Positions 53,198 to 64,000 of a stretch of 64,000 bases of DNA are shown piece after piece; within the stretch, counting starts at the first letter, position 1; the number at the start of each line of letters is the position of its first letter. Below the pieces are notes generated by a model, which was not told the origin of the DNA, searched no databases, and saw nothing but the letters and a program-made list of their open reading frames with translations. This DNA comes from Haloechinothrix halophila YIM 93223 (GTDB lineage: Bacteria > Actinomycetota > Actinomycetes > Mycobacteriales > Pseudonocardiaceae): NCBI RefSeq assembly GCF_000504245.1, contig NZ_KI632509.1, positions 4,243,502-4,307,501 of the forward strand. The letters run 5' to 3'. The translations under genes and the position numbers were made by a program.

Positions 53198-54109
53198 TCA
53201 TCGCTTCGCCAAGTCGGCGACCTCGTCGGCGCACCCCCAGGACAGCGTCACACCGACGCCGCCGAGCCCATAACAATGGATCACGTCGCCGTCCCGGTCG
53301 AGCCGGATCTCGTCCCGGTGTGGTCGTAGACCCACCTTGACGCGGAGCACCTCGGACTTCTCGATACCGGGCAGCAGAGTGGCGCAACGGCGCAGGATGT
53401 CCTCGGTGGTGCCTGGGTCTGGGTCGAGCGAGTACTCACCGAACTCCTCGGTGCCGCCACAGACGACGTGCTCGCCGTGCGGCAGGACGTAGCTGAAGTC
53501 GTCCTCGTCGACGATCCACTCGGTCAGGCCCGGATCGGCGACGTGGACCACCTGGCCGCGTGCCGGTCGGACGGTGTCGTCACCGGCGAGCCTGCCCGCG
53601 TCGAGTCCCGCCGCGTTGACCACCAGGTCGGTGTCGTCCGCGACATCGCTCAGCGCACGCACCGCGCGCCGTTCGAAGCCAACGCCCGCGCGCCGCAGCT
53701 CGGTGTCCAGCCAGGCCACGTAGCGTCCGGTGTTGACCAGCGGCGAGGTAAACCGCAGCGCGTCGGCGTACGGCGCGGAGACGCTGGCGTCCCGTGTCAT
53801 GCCACCGACGGCGTCCATCCACGGTGGCAGCGGACGCTCGGTGCGCCGCAGCAGCGTGCCTGGCTTGAACCGCACGCCGGTGTCCGGCATCTCGGCGAGG
53901 CGGTGGAACTCGGCGACGCTGACCTGGGTCCAGCGCACGACCCGGTCGGCGGGTTCGGCGTGGCGGGGATAGATCAGCCCGCCAGCGACGGTGGTCGTGG
54001 TCTCTGCCAGCGGGTCCGCGCTGAGGACGGTGACCTGATGATCGCGCTGGGCCAGCCGTAGCGCGGCACTGAGCCCCACGACTCCCCCACCGATGACCGT
54101 GATCCGCAC
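53198..54109 (-). CDS. D-amino-acid-oxidase-like FAD oxidoreductase
   Basis: A 303-residue flavoprotein. The N-terminal dinucleotide fold is RITVIGGGVVGLSAALRLA, followed by the oxidase pattern TVAGGLIYPRHAEP and a C-terminal HCYGLGGVGVTLSWGCA that binds the FAD. GTG 54109 has GGAGGGAG upstream. It is likely to deaminate D-amino acids or oxidise another amine; the substrate cannot be fixed. It lies after the helicase terminator, so it is its own transcription unit. Confidence 0.85.
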   Translation of the reverse strand: MRITVIGGGVVGLSAALRLAQRDHQVTVLSADPLAETTTTVAGGLIYPRHAEPADRVVRWTQVSVAEFHRLAEMPDTGVRFKPGTLLRRTERPLPPWMDAVGGMTRDASVSAPYADALRFTSPLVNTGRYVAWLDTELRRAGVGFERRAVRALSDVADDTDLVVNAAGLDAGRLAGDDTVRPARGQVVHVADPGLTEWIVDEDDFSYVLPHGEHVVCGGTEEFGEYSLDPDPGTTEDILRRCATLLPGIEKSEVLRVKVGLRPHRDEIRLDRDGDVIHCYGLGGVGVTLSWGCADEVADLAKR

Positions 54110-54180
54110 GCCGTCTCCCTCCGTGTTGAGCTTGCCGCCCCACACTGCCACGGAAACGACAACCTCGGAACGGGAAAGAC

Positions 54181-54220
54181 GACGGCAGCCCGCGAGTGCT
54201 TCCACTCGCGGGCTGCCGTC
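54181..54220 (-). terminator. 18-bp hairpin terminator after the DEAD-box gene
   Basis: A perfect 18-bp stem with a 4-base loop lies 25 bases after the helicase stop. On the minus strand GTCTTT follows the stem. Confidence 0.8.
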
Positions 54221-54244
54221 ATGCCTATGGTGCCGTCGGCGGGG

Positions 54245-55675
<1,431 letters not shown>

Positions 55676-55903
55676 AAATGCCTTTCGGGATGGTGGCACG
55701 TCACCGTAAGGCCCGGACAACTCCGCATCGGCGCAAAGCGATCTCACCGGCAACCGGTGGGGGTAACAGGGACGAACCCGGCGCGAGGTGCGCCATGAAT
55801 CAACTTGGCAAGATTACCTGACGGCGTCGCACCGGCTGCACCCGGCCCATCGTCCTGGCACCTCTCCACATCGGAGGCTGGGTTCGGTGCGACACTGCAC
55901 TAC

Positions 55904-57085
55904 GTGAGCGTCGAAGGTCCTGCCGCCCCCGTACCAGCAGACAACGTCCTCGACTGGCTCGACGTCGAGGCCGAAAAGCGCGCCCAGGCTGGCCTGGTGC
56001 GCCGCCTGCGGCCGCGCGCGGCCGCTGCGACGGAGCTGGATCTGGCTGGCAACGACTACCTAGGCCTGGCCAGGGACAAGCGCGTCGCCGGAGCGGCAGC
56101 CGCCGCCGCGCTGAAGTGGGGTGCTGGCTCGACCGGCTCCCGGTTGGTCACCGGCTCTACCGAGCTGCACGCGGAGCTGGAGCTGGAGCTGGCGCGCTTC
56201 TGCGGGGCGCAGGCGGCGCTGGTGTTCTCCTCAGGGTTCACCGCGAACCTTGGCGCGGTCACCACGCTCAGCGGCAGGGAATCCGCGATCGTCACCGACG
56301 CGTCCATCCATGCCTCGTTGATCGAGGGCTGCCGACTCTCCCGTGCCGACGTCGCCGCGGTCGCCCACAACGACCCCAGCGCGGTGGCGCACGCGCTGCG
56401 CACCCGGCGGCACAAGCGAGCGCTGGTGGTCACCGACTCGGTGTTTTCCGTCGACGGCGACAAGGCCGACCTGACGGCGCTCAGTACCGTATGCCGCGAG
56501 ACAGGCGCCGCGCTGCTAATCGACGACGCGCACGGGATCGGCGTCCTCGGCGACGGCGGCAGGGGCGCGGTGCACGAGGCGGGGCTCAACCAGGCGCCCG
56601 ACGTCGTCACCACCGTGACGCTGTCGAAGGCGCTTGGCGCGCAGGGCGGCGCGGTGCTGGGGCCGCGTCGGGTGATCCGGCACCTCACCGAGAGTGCGCG
56701 AAGCTTCATCTTCGACACCGCGCTTGCGCCATCCAGCGCGGCGGCGGCGCTCACCGCGCTACGGGTGCTGAGCGAGGAGCCGCAGCGCGCCGAGCGCACC
56801 CGTGAGATCACCGCGAGGATGGCCGAGCGGTTCACGGCGGCGGGGCTGCCGACGAGCGCCCCGGAGGCGGCGGTGCTCGCGGTGCGCGCCCCCTCCCCTG
56901 ACGACGCCGTGGCCTGGGCGGCCCGTTGCGCCGAGCGTGGCGTGCGAGTCGGCTGCTTCCGGCCGCCGTCGGTGCCGGACGGCATCTCCCGGCTCCGGCT
57001 GACGGCCAACGCTGGCTTGACGGATGCCGAGGTGGAGCAGGCGATCCAGGTGGTTACCGAGACGGCGCCGTCCGCCGCATCGTGA
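55904..57085 (+). CDS. bioF: 8-amino-7-oxononanoate synthase (BioF-like)
   Basis: A 393-residue PLP enzyme that joins pimeloyl-ACP and L-alanine in biotin synthesis. ELDLAGNDYLGLA is the N-terminal signature, FSSGFTANLGA and DDAHGIGVLG bind the cofactor, and VTLSKALGAQGG carries the Schiff-base Lys. GTG 55904 is chosen for family length; its ribosome site is weak. No other bio gene is adjacent. The end overlaps the antisense acetyltransferase by 32 bases. Confidence 0.85.
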   Translation: MSVEGPAAPVPADNVLDWLDVEAEKRAQAGLVRRLRPRAAAATELDLAGNDYLGLARDKRVAGAAAAAALKWGAGSTGSRLVTGSTELHAELELELARFCGAQAALVFSSGFTANLGAVTTLSGRESAIVTDASIHASLIEGCRLSRADVAAVAHNDPSAVAHALRTRRHKRALVVTDSVFSVDGDKADLTALSTVCRETGAALLIDDAHGIGVLGDGGRGAVHEAGLNQAPDVVTTVTLSKALGAQGGAVLGPRRVIRHLTESARSFIFDTALAPSSAAAALTALRVLSEEPQRAERTREITARMAERFTAAGLPTSAPEAAVLAVRAPSPDDAVAWAARCAERGVRVGCFRPPSVPDGISRLRLTANAGLTDAEVEQAIQVVTETAPSAAS

Positions 57086-57497
57086 CGTGCGGGATGCCGT
57101 CCTCGTCGTACGGCTCGCCCTCCACGCGGTAGCCGAACCGCTCGTAGAACCCGGTCGCGTAGGTCTGCGCACCGAGCACCGACTCGATGTCGCCGATGAC
57201 GTCGAGTGCGGCCGTCATCAGTCGCGCGCCCGCCCCCGTGCCACGCGCGGCCACTGATGTGCACACTCGCCCGACGCGCAACACGCCACCGCCGTCGTCG
57301 ACGATCCGCAAACAGCCCAGCATGGCGTCGGCGTCAGTGAGCCACAGGTGGCGGGTGCCCGCCAGCAGGTCGAGCCCGTCAAGCTCCGGGTACGCGCACT
57401 CCTGCTCGACGACGAAGACGTCGACCCGAAGTCGCAACAGGGCGTACAGGTCGGCGGCGGTGATCTCGGGACCGGATGCGGAGCGGACGTCTGTCAT
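57054..57497 (-). CDS. GNAT acetyltransferase, ElaA family
   Basis: A 147-residue N-acetyltransferase of the ElaA type, with YALLRLRVDVFVVEQECAYPELDGLD and the acetyl-CoA loop SVAARGTGAGARLM. FYERFGYRVEGEPYDEDGIPHVTM is the conserved end. It transfers an acetyl group to an unknown amine. Its end overlaps bioF on the other strand by 32 bases. The ATG at 57497 is the start. Confidence 0.85.
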   Translation of the reverse strand: MTDVRSASGPEITAADLYALLRLRVDVFVVEQECAYPELDGLDLLAGTRHLWLTDADAMLGCLRIVDDGGGVLRVGRVCTSVAARGTGAGARLMTAALDVIGDIESVLGAQTYATGFYERFGYRVEGEPYDEDGIPHVTMRRTAPSR

Positions 57498-57563
57498 GCG
57501 CTGTGCTTAGCACACCGCCGTGTGCTGCCCATGCGCGCCGGGCGTGAGCGACTCAGGAAGGCG

Positions 57564-58451
57564 TCAGCCGCCGCCCAGGATCGGCAGGTCGAGCCCGCCG
57601 CTGTCCGGCTCACGGGACTCGCTCTCCTCGTCGGGGGCATCCTCGTCGCTGTCCTCCGCCGCCGCGATTTGTGCGGCGTAACGGCGCACCTCGGTGTAAA
57701 CGCCGTATTTGCCTGCCCGTGCGCAGCCCTCGCCCCAGGACACGATGCCGATGAGCCTGCCGCCGGTAATCAGCGGGCCACCGGAGTCGCCCTGGCACGC
57801 ATCGGTACCGCCCTCGCGGTATCCCGCGCACACCATCTCGGCCGGGGTGTAGGTGCCGTAGGCGTCCTCGCAGTCCGAATCGGCACGCAGCGGGACCCGG
57901 GCCTCCCGCAATCGGTCGGATGCCTCACCGCGCTCCGACGTCCTGCCCCAGCCCAGCACGGTCGCCTTCCTGCCCACGCGGTACAGCTCGTCGTCATCCT
58001 TGGTCGCGGGGCGGATCGTGCGGTACGGCAGCTTCTCGTCCAGCAGCAGCACAGCGATGTCGTTACCCTCGGTCACACTCGAGTAGTTCTCGGGAATCCA
58101 TACGCGCTCGACGTTGGCTTCGGAGCCCTCGTCGCTGCGGACGTCGTTCCTGCCCGCGACGACGGTGAGGTCGTCCGTGTCGGCGCTGTCGACGCAGTGC
58201 GCGGCGGTGACGACTTTGTCCGGCGCGACGAGTGTGCCGCCGCAGTAGGGCGCGCCTTTCTCGTCGGCAAGGTAGACGACGTACTCGCGCTTGCCTGACT
58301 CGACCTCGCTGCCGCCGACGATCGCGGGCTGGTTCGCGGCCGAGAACGTGTTCGGCGCGGCGGACGTCACCGACACCAGGCCCAGCAGGCCCGCCGCCAC
58401 GATGGCAACCGTCAGCCCCGCCCACCGGGCGAGCCTCGCCCTGTTGCTCAC
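57564..58451 (-). CDS. Secreted trypsin-like (S1A) serine protease
   Basis: A 295-residue exported protease with a signal peptide (residues 1-40, [23 protein letters not shown]). After IVGGSEV, the activation site, come the catalytic His in TAAHCVDS, Asp in NDIAVLLL and Ser in GDSGGPL. Six Cys can form three disulphides. Asp in [10 protein letters not shown] suggests trypsin-like cleavage after Arg or Lys. The acidic tail after residue 265 is unusual. GTG 58451 has GAGGAG five bases upstream. Confidence 0.93.
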   Translation of the reverse strand: MSNRARLARWAGLTVAIVAAGLLGLVSVTSAAPNTFSAANQPAIVGGSEVESGKREYVVYLADEKGAPYCGGTLVAPDKVVTAAHCVDSADTDDLTVVAGRNDVRSDEGSEANVERVWIPENYSSVTEGNDIAVLLLDEKLPYRTIRPATKDDDELYRVGRKATVLGWGRTSERGEASDRLREARVPLRADSDCEDAYGTYTPAEMVCAGYREGGTDACQGDSGGPLITGGRLIGIVSWGEGCARAGKYGVYTEVRRYAAQIAAAEDSDEDAPDEESESREPDSGGLDLPILGGG

Positions 58452-58613
58452 ACACACTCCTCGGGATCGGATTCGGAACAACTCTCGGAATCGCTAGATG
58501 CGCGGCACGAGACTGCTCGATCGTACTGGCGAGGATCTCGACACGGCGTCACCGAATCGAGTGGATCTGGGCAACCTGGAACACTGCTCGATCGTCTACG
58601 GTTGACTATTCGT

Positions 58614-60008
58614 GTGACGCACTACGACCTCGTGATCATCGGTACCGGTTCCGGCAACAGCATCCTCGACCCGCGCTTCGCCGACTGGCGGGTGGCGATC
58701 ATCGAGAAGGGGGTGTTCGGCGGGACCTGCCTGAACGTCGGCTGCATCCCGACGAAGATGTTCGTCTACCCCGCCGACATCGCGCGGGCGATCAGCACCA
58801 GCGACCCGCTCGGCGTCGATGCCGAGCTCCACGAGGTCCGCTGGGACGAGGTTCGCGACCGGATCTTCGGCAGGATCGACCCAATCGCGTCCGGCGGCAA
58901 GGACTACCGGGCGACGCACGCGGACAACGCCAACGTCACCCTCTACGACGGCACCGCACGCTTCACCGGCGAGCGCGCGCTGGAGGTGACGCCGAGCGAC
59001 GACGGCGCACCGGAGTCGCTGACCGCCGATCGGATCGTGCTCGCGGCGGGCAGCAGACCGGTCATCCCGGAGGTCGAGGGCATCGAGGACGTCGACTACC
59101 ACACGTCCGACACCGTGATGCGCATCGACAAGCTGCCCGCCAGTGTCACCATCCTCGGCAGCGGCTACATCGCGGCGGAGTTCGCGCACGTGTTCTCCGC
59201 GTTCGGCGTCGACGTCACGATGATCGCTCGCTCGAACGCGCTGCTGCGTGCGCACGACCTCGACGTCAGCACCCGGTTCACCGAGCTGGCGACAGAGCGC
59301 TGGGACGTGCGCACCCAGCGCACCCTTGTCGGGGCGCGCAAGACAACCGAAGGCGCCACGCTGGACCTGCTGACCAAGGACGGCGAGAGCGAGTCCGTCA
59401 CGTCGGAGCTGTTACTCATCGCGGTGGGCCGCACGCCTAACGCCGACATGCTCGACGCCGAGGCAGGCGGGATCGCCACCATCGAAGGCAGGATCGACGT
59501 CGACGAGTATCAGCGCACCAGCGTTGACGGGGTCTACGCACTGGGCGATGTCAGCTCGCAGTACCAGCTCAAGCATGTGGCCAACCACGAGGCGCGGGTG
59601 GTGCAGCACAATCTGCTGCATCCCGACGACCCGGTGGCCAGCGATCATCGGTTCGTGCCGCAGGCGGTGTTCACCTCGCCGCAAATCGCGTCGGTCGGGC
59701 TGACCGAACAGGCGGCGCGTTCCAGAGGGCTGCGGTTCGTGACCGCTCTCCAGGACTACGGCGGGGTCGCGTACGGCTGGGCGATGGAGGACACGACCGG
59801 GTTCGTCAAGCTGCTCGCCGACCCGGCGACGGGGCAGCTGCTCGGCGCGCACATCATCGGCCCGCAGGCGCCTACCGTGATCCAGCCGCTGATCCAGGCG
59901 ATGAGCTTCGGGCTCGACGCCCGCAGCATGGCGCGCGGACAGTACTGGATCCACCCGGCGATGCCGGAGGTAGTGGAGAACGCGCTGCTGCAGCTGGAGC
60001 TGGACTGA
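58614..60008 (+). CDS. mtr: Mycothione reductase
   Basis: A 464-residue flavoprotein disulphide reductase that returns mycothione to mycothiol using NADPH. It has GTGSGNSIL, the redox disulphide in [13 protein letters not shown], an NADPH fold [19 protein letters not shown] and the C-terminal HPAMPE containing the catalytic His-Glu pair. GTG 58614 begins the conserved [13 protein letters not shown]; a TTG at 58602 is less likely. No clear ribosome site is seen, so the mRNA may be leaderless. Mycothiol use supports an actinobacterial host. Confidence 0.95.
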   Translation: MTHYDLVIIGTGSGNSILDPRFADWRVAIIEKGVFGGTCLNVGCIPTKMFVYPADIARAISTSDPLGVDAELHEVRWDEVRDRIFGRIDPIASGGKDYRATHADNANVTLYDGTARFTGERALEVTPSDDGAPESLTADRIVLAAGSRPVIPEVEGIEDVDYHTSDTVMRIDKLPASVTILGSGYIAAEFAHVFSAFGVDVTMIARSNALLRAHDLDVSTRFTELATERWDVRTQRTLVGARKTTEGATLDLLTKDGESESVTSELLLIAVGRTPNADMLDAEAGGIATIEGRIDVDEYQRTSVDGVYALGDVSSQYQLKHVANHEARVVQHNLLHPDDPVASDHRFVPQAVFTSPQIASVGLTEQAARSRGLRFVTALQDYGGVAYGWAMEDTTGFVKLLADPATGQLLGAHIIGPQAPTVIQPLIQAMSFGLDARSMARGQYWIHPAMPEVVENALLQLELD

Positions 60009-60063
60009 GCCCGAGAACCAGTACGCTCGGATACTCGATCAGCACACTGTTGATCAGCTTCCC

Positions 60064-60118
60064 GCGCGCTGTGACCATTAAGATCGGACAAAACGGTCAT
60101 GGACTGGTCCTAGCGCGC
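60064..60118. terminator. Branched hairpin between mtr and map
   Basis: GCGCGCT at 60064-60070 pairs with AGCGCGC at 60112-60118; two smaller stems (GTGACC with GGTCAT-type pairing, and GGACTGGTCC) sit inside. It lies between convergent genes. Confidence 0.4.
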
Positions 60119-60158
60119 AGCAAGTTGATCGACTTCGGCCAGGCTCGCCAGGCTCATG

Positions 60159-61010
60159 TCACGGCAGCGTCAGGATCTCCGCGCCGTCCGCGGTCACCAG
60201 CAGCGTGTGCTCGAACTGGGCGGTCCACTTCTTGTCCTTGGTGGTGACTGTCCAGTCGTCGTCCCACAGGTCGTAATCAATCGTGCCGAGCGTGATCATC
60301 GGCTCGATCGTGAAGGTCATGCCTTCCTCGATCAGCGTGGTCACCGACGGTTCCTCGTAGTGCAGCACGGTCGGCGCGGTGTGGAACGCGGGTCCGACAC
60401 CGTGGCCAGTGAAGTCCCGCACCACGCCGTAGCCATACCGTTTCGCGTACGACTCGATCACCCTGCCGATGACGTTGAGCTGCCTGCCGGGCCGCACCGC
60501 CTTAATCGCGCGCATGGTCGCTTCTTTGGTGCGCTCAACCAGCAGGCGCACCTCCTCATCGACCTCACCGGCGAGGAAGGTGGCGTTGGTGTCGCCGTGC
60601 ACACCGCCGATGTAGGCAGTGACGTCGATGTTGCAGATATCGCCGTCCTCGATGACGGTCGAGTCGGGGATGCCGTGGCAGATGACCTCGTTCAACGACG
60701 TGCAGCAGGACTTCGGGAAGTTGCGGTAGCCCAGCGTGGACGGGTACGCGCCGTGGTCGAGCAGGAACTCATGCACCACCTTGTCGATGTCATCGGTGGT
60801 GTTGCCCGGTTTGACGGCCTTGCCGCCCTCCTCAAGCGCCTGCGCGGCGATCCGGCTCGCCACCCGCATCGCCTCGATGACCTCAGGGGTGCGCACGCCG
60901 TTGCCAGGGACCCGCTTCGGCTCGGGCTTGTCCACGTACTCGGGACGGGCGATGGACTGCGGGACAGCACGGCGCGGTGACTGCACGCCTGGCTTGAGTG
61001 GAGCACGCAT
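60159..61010 (-). CDS. map: Type I methionine aminopeptidase
   Basis: A 283-residue metallopeptidase that removes the first Met of new proteins. Metal ligands are the two Asp of [19 protein letters not shown], His of GHGVGP, and Glu of FTIEPM and QFEHTLLV; the substrate His is in EVICHGIPD. The N-terminal extension [17 protein letters not shown] is typical of the actinobacterial MapB form with a Pro-rich SH3-binding-like tail. ATG 61010 is close to the next gene, suggesting co-transcription. Confidence 0.94.
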   Translation of the reverse strand: MRAPLKPGVQSPRRAVPQSIARPEYVDKPEPKRVPGNGVRTPEVIEAMRVASRIAAQALEEGGKAVKPGNTTDDIDKVVHEFLLDHGAYPSTLGYRNFPKSCCTSLNEVICHGIPDSTVIEDGDICNIDVTAYIGGVHGDTNATFLAGEVDEEVRLLVERTKEATMRAIKAVRPGRQLNVIGRVIESYAKRYGYGVVRDFTGHGVGPAFHTAPTVLHYEEPSVTTLIEEGMTFTIEPMITLGTIDYDLWDDDWTVTTKDKKWTAQFEHTLLVTADGAEILTLP

Positions 61011-61020
61011 ATATTCCACC

Positions 61021-62823
61021 CTAGCCGAGCTCCGTGAGCATCCTGCGGGCGACGTCGACCGCCGGTCGGGAGCTGCCACCACCCACGATCAGCACGGCGA
61101 ACGCGGTGTCACCGGAGTATCCGACGAACCAGCCGTGCGACTTCGACCCGTCGCCGTACTGCGCGGTTCCGGTCTTGCCGTGCACGCCAGAGAGCCCGGA
61201 CAGCCGCGTGGCGCTCCCCCTGGTGACGACAGCGCGCATCATGCGGCGCAGCGCCGAGGCCTCGGTATCGGGCAACGGCTCGCCGATGCGTTTGGCCTCG
61301 GTCCCTTCCCCCACGAGCAGCGTGGGGACCGGTGTCTCGCCAGCCTTGACCGTGGCGGCGGCCAGCGTCATGCCGAACGGGCTGGCGAGCACGGTGCCCT
61401 GCCCGAACCCGTTCTCCGCCCGCTGCACGCGATTCTCGGCAGGCGGCGCCGAGCCGGTGATCGTGGTGATCGCGGGAATGACGAAGTCCGCGCCGATGCC
61501 GAGGTCACGCGCCGCATCGGTGAGCGCATCCGGCGGCAAGTCGGTCGCCAGCGACGCGAACGTGGTGTTGCAGGACCGCGCGAACGCCGTCGACAGCCGC
61601 ACCTTGCCAAGGTCGAACTCGTCCTGGTTGGGGATCTCTCTACCGTTGACGGTGATCGTGCCAGGGCAATCGACCATGCTGCGTGGCCGCACGTCGTCAG
61701 CGGTCAGCGCCGCCAACGCGGTGGCGATCTTGAACGTCGAGCCGGGTGGATAGCGACCGGTGAGCGCGATCGGTCCCTGCTCGTTGGCCTTCTCGTTCTG
61801 CGCCACCGCGAGCAGATCGCCCGTCGACGCCCGCATGGCCACCACGGCTGCCGGTTTCGGTGTGTCGTCGATCGCGTTCTCGGCGGCGGTCTGGGTGCGC
61901 TCGCTGAGCGTCGTCTCGACCGCCTCACTCGGTGCCGGTTCTTCCACGTGCAGTTCGGCGGTCTCCGCACCAGACGCGTCCCGCGCAATGATCCGCCAGC
62001 CGACCGTGCCCTCGATGCGTTCGCGCACCACACGGCGTATCGCGGACAGCACGTGCAGACCGAAGTCCTTGTCCTTGGCCAGCAGTCGTTCCTGCCTGCT
62101 GAACTTCACGCCGGGCAGCTCGTAGATGTCTGGCTTGACCCGCTGGTAGTCATTCTCTCGCAGCACCGCTACCAGCACGGACTCGTCCTTGCCGTCGACG
62201 TCGCGAGCCTGCCGCATGATCGAACGCGTCGTGATCGAATCGTCGAACCGTGCCAACGAGTCCGCGAGCTCCCCCGCGATCTCGCTGAGCCCGGCGTCTG
62301 CCCGCGCTTCGGCCGGGTAGAGCACGATGGACACGACCGACTGCGGGCGGAGCAGCGCCTGTCCGTCTCGGTCGAGGACAGGCGCGAGTTCGGGCGCTTC
62401 TTCGACGAGCGCCACGGTCTGCTGCGCGGCCAGCTCGGGGTGCAGCACCGTCGGTGTCCAGCGCACCTGCCAGCCTTCCTGACTGGGCAACAGTTCGAAC
62501 TCGGTCTCGTAGCTCCACGTGCGGTCATCGGGGAGCTGCCAGGTGAAGGCGAGCGTCGCCCGTGCGCTGGCGGAGTCGGCTGCCTCGGCGACCGATCTGA
62601 TCTCACCGGTCAGCGACTCGGGCTCCAGGGCGTCGATGGCCTGGTCGACGGTGTCCCGCGCTGATTCCGGCGAGTCGGTCAGCGCGGCAGCGCCGGTGAT
62701 GTCGCCGTTGCTCAGCGCGCCGACGAAGGCCTGCACCGTGTCGTCCGGCCCCTCGGAGTCGAACAACGAGCAGCCGCTGACCGCGAGCACGATGACGAGT
62801 AGAAGACTGAGGCTGGTTCGCAC
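61021..62823 (-). CDS. Penicillin-binding lipoprotein (transpeptidase)
   Basis: A 600-residue lipoprotein like mycobacterial Rv2864c. The lipobox is LAVSGCS at residues 13-19. A MecA-type N-domain and a dimerisation region follow. The transpeptidase has the active Ser in GSTFK near residue 360, SCN near 417 and KTGTAQ near 548. It cross-links peptidoglycan outside the membrane and may tolerate some beta-lactams. GTG 62823 has GGTGGC upstream. It precedes map in the same direction. Confidence 0.92.
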   Translation of the reverse strand: MRTSLSLLLVIVLAVSGCSLFDSEGPDDTVQAFVGALSNGDITGAAALTDSPESARDTVDQAIDALEPESLTGEIRSVAEAADSASARATLAFTWQLPDDRTWSYETEFELLPSQEGWQVRWTPTVLHPELAAQQTVALVEEAPELAPVLDRDGQALLRPQSVVSIVLYPAEARADAGLSEIAGELADSLARFDDSITTRSIMRQARDVDGKDESVLVAVLRENDYQRVKPDIYELPGVKFSRQERLLAKDKDFGLHVLSAIRRVVRERIEGTVGWRIIARDASGAETAELHVEEPAPSEAVETTLSERTQTAAENAIDDTPKPAAVVAMRASTGDLLAVAQNEKANEQGPIALTGRYPPGSTFKIATALAALTADDVRPRSMVDCPGTITVNGREIPNQDEFDLGKVRLSTAFARSCNTTFASLATDLPPDALTDAARDLGIGADFVIPAITTITGSAPPAENRVQRAENGFGQGTVLASPFGMTLAAATVKAGETPVPTLLVGEGTEAKRIGEPLPDTEASALRRMMRAVVTRGSATRLSGLSGVHGKTGTAQYGDGSKSHGWFVGYSGDTAFAVLIVGGGSSRPAVDVARRMLTELG

Positions 62824-62957
62824 GCCACCGGAGTATGCCGGACCACGCCGACACTCGGCGACGTCGGCGCACGCATATCGGCCCAGTGGCGCATGTTGGC
62901 CCGCGAATGCTTCCACTGGTGGCCGAAATCGCCACTCAAACGGCTCAGAACAGCGGC

Positions 62958-63812
62958 TTAGAACAGCACTGTCGCGAACTCACCGACCTTGGTGAAGCCG
63001 ATCTTGCGGTAGGCGGCGAGTGCGGGCGCGTTGAACGAGTTCACGTACAGGCTCGCCGTCCTGCCGAGGTCACGGATCAGGGTGGCCGCCACCGTCGCGG
63101 TGCCCGCAGCGCCCAACCCGCCGCTGCGACGTTCGGGGTGCACCCAGACGCCCTGGATCTGACCGACGCTGGCCGACAGCGCGCCGATCTCGGCCTTGAA
63201 CACCACCTCGCCGTCCTCGAACCGGGCGAAGGCACGGCCGCTGGCGATCAGCTCCGCGACTCTGGCGTGATAGCTGACGCCACCGTCGCCGAGCCGGGGA
63301 TCGACGCCGACCTCCTCGGTGAACATCGCGACGGCGGCGGGATAGTAGCGGTCGATCTCGTGCCGCTGGACGCGGCGAACCCGGCTGTCGCACGCGACGG
63401 CGGGCGCGCGGTCCAGCGCGAGCAGCGGCTGCTGGCAACGCAGTTCCCGCGCCGGACCCCAGTCCCCTTCCAGTTCGTCCCATAGCCCGAGCACCTGGGT
63501 GGCGGGTCCAACGATGGACGAACACCGTCGCGGCCGCCGCAACGCGCGGTCGGCGAAGGATTGCAGCGCCCCGGCATCCCCGCGCAGCGGGATGAGGTTC
63601 GCGCCGACGAAACACAGCCCAGGCAGGCGAGCGTGACGGTGGTAGCGGGACTCGGGCGCCCAGAGTTCACCGCCGAGGCGGATCGGGTCCAAGCCGAGGC
63701 TCTCCACCCGGGAGCTCACCATGCAGCTCCCGACCGGGTCCGAGGCGAGCACAGCACGTACCGCCGGGTAGTCCCGTTCGTCGACAAGACGGGCGCCCGC
63801 GAGCCGCAACAC
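62958..63812 (-). CDS. GNAT acetyltransferase with DUF4081 N-domain
   Basis: A 284-residue protein with an N-terminal DUF4081 domain (residues 1-120) and a C-terminal GNAT domain (residues 150-284), which has IQGVWVHPERRSGGLGAAGTATV and LYVNSFNAPALAAYRKIGFTKVGEFATVLF. It matches mycobacterial Rv2867c in place and build. The GTG at 63812 starts it. The acceptor is unknown. Confidence 0.87.
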   Translation of the reverse strand: MLRLAGARLVDERDYPAVRAVLASDPVGSCMVSSRVESLGLDPIRLGGELWAPESRYHRHARLPGLCFVGANLIPLRGDAGALQSFADRALRRPRRCSSIVGPATQVLGLWDELEGDWGPARELRCQQPLLALDRAPAVACDSRVRRVQRHEIDRYYPAAVAMFTEEVGVDPRLGDGGVSYHARVAELIASGRAFARFEDGEVVFKAEIGALSASVGQIQGVWVHPERRSGGLGAAGTATVAATLIRDLGRTASLYVNSFNAPALAAYRKIGFTKVGEFATVLF

Positions 63813-63922
63813 GCATCCAGCGTGCCAGAACTTTCCGCCGGATACCTAGTGCCGCTGCCTGCGCGAACGGGTGGACCTACCCGGTCGGCGGCACTATTCG
63901 TGCACGCATCGCAGCGAGAACG

Positions 63923-64000
63923 TCACGCGCGACGTCCGATGCGGTGAATGGGCTCGTTCGTCGTGCCCGCCGACGGCGTCAGCTCACCGTCACCGTGGGC
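63923..64000 (-). CDS. C-terminal end of an unidentified protein (partial)
   Basis: An open frame of 25 codons runs from the window edge to TGA at 63923-63925, with G or C in about four-fifths of third positions. It is too short to identify. In mycobacteria ispG lies here, but the visible residues do not resemble the IspG end. Confidence 0.3.
   Translation of the reverse strand, partial: AHGDGELTPSAGTTNEPIHRIGRRA

Noticed and set aside
58602..58614. TTG at 58602 as the start of mycothione reductase
   Set aside because: The family's conserved start fits GTG 58614, and neither codon has a ribosome site.

Overview
The window is high-GC actinobacterial DNA, most likely from the Pseudonocardiaceae or a close relative. 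Supporting this are a mycothione reductase, a mycothiol-type maleylpyruvate isomerase-fold protein, a split PntA1/PntA2/PntB transhydrogenase, a DesA3-type desaturase beside its own reductase, a 13E12-type DUF222/HNH gene, and a stretch of mtr, map, penicillin-binding lipoprotein and DUF4081-GNAT genes in the same relative order as in Mycobacterium. The genus cannot be fixed from the sequence alone. I saw no rRNA, tRNA or CRISPR array.

Left edge (1-4.1 kb): a DUF2306 membrane protein, an ECF42-like sigma factor lacking its N-terminal region 2, a YciI-like protein and a 14-helix drug-export MFS pump.

Accessory region 1 (4.1-26.6 kb): almost all genes are on the minus strand in tightly spaced operons. 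The right-hand operon reads AraC regulator, two DUF1702/UNBL proteins, an FG-GAP/ASPIC UnbV protein, an RnfD-like UnbU membrane protein, another membrane protein and a cytochrome P450. The left-hand operons hold a small partner protein and GMC oxidoreductase, a histidine-rich membrane protein, a carboxymuconolactone-decarboxylase-like protein, a DinB-like protein, a divergent class II DAHP synthase, two methyltransferases, a BBE-type flavin oxidase and the MFS pump. UNBL, UNBV and UNBU are hallmarks of the enediyne warhead cassette, but no enediyne polyketide synthase or TEBC thioesterase is present here. The two halves are separated by an SOS-box-bearing DUF222/HNH gene that is itself broken by an IS256-family element with a clear 9-bp target duplication.

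Accessory region 2 (27.0-35.3 kb): a compact azole-forming RiPP (TOMM) locus. It holds a 64-residue precursor, a fused E1-like/YcaO cyclodehydratase, a SagB-type dehydrogenase, a SARP activator, and a DesK/DesR-like two-component pair. The kinase is a tandem fusion of two complete kinase modules; the first has Gln in place of the phosphoacceptor His. A 23-codon leader ORF with a strong ribosome site overlaps the kinase start.

Right part (35.7-64 kb): mainly housekeeping genes, including an HxlR-SCP2 regulator, DUF3145, a secreted subtilase, PntB/A2/A1, a TetR/reductase/desaturase unit, YjbQ, prolyl-tRNA synthetase, YaaA, a D-amino-acid-oxidase-like flavoprotein, a DEAD-box helicase, BioF, acetyltransferases, a trypsin-like protease, mycothione reductase, methionine aminopeptidase and a penicillin-binding lipoprotein. 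Several perfect hairpins separate these transcription units.
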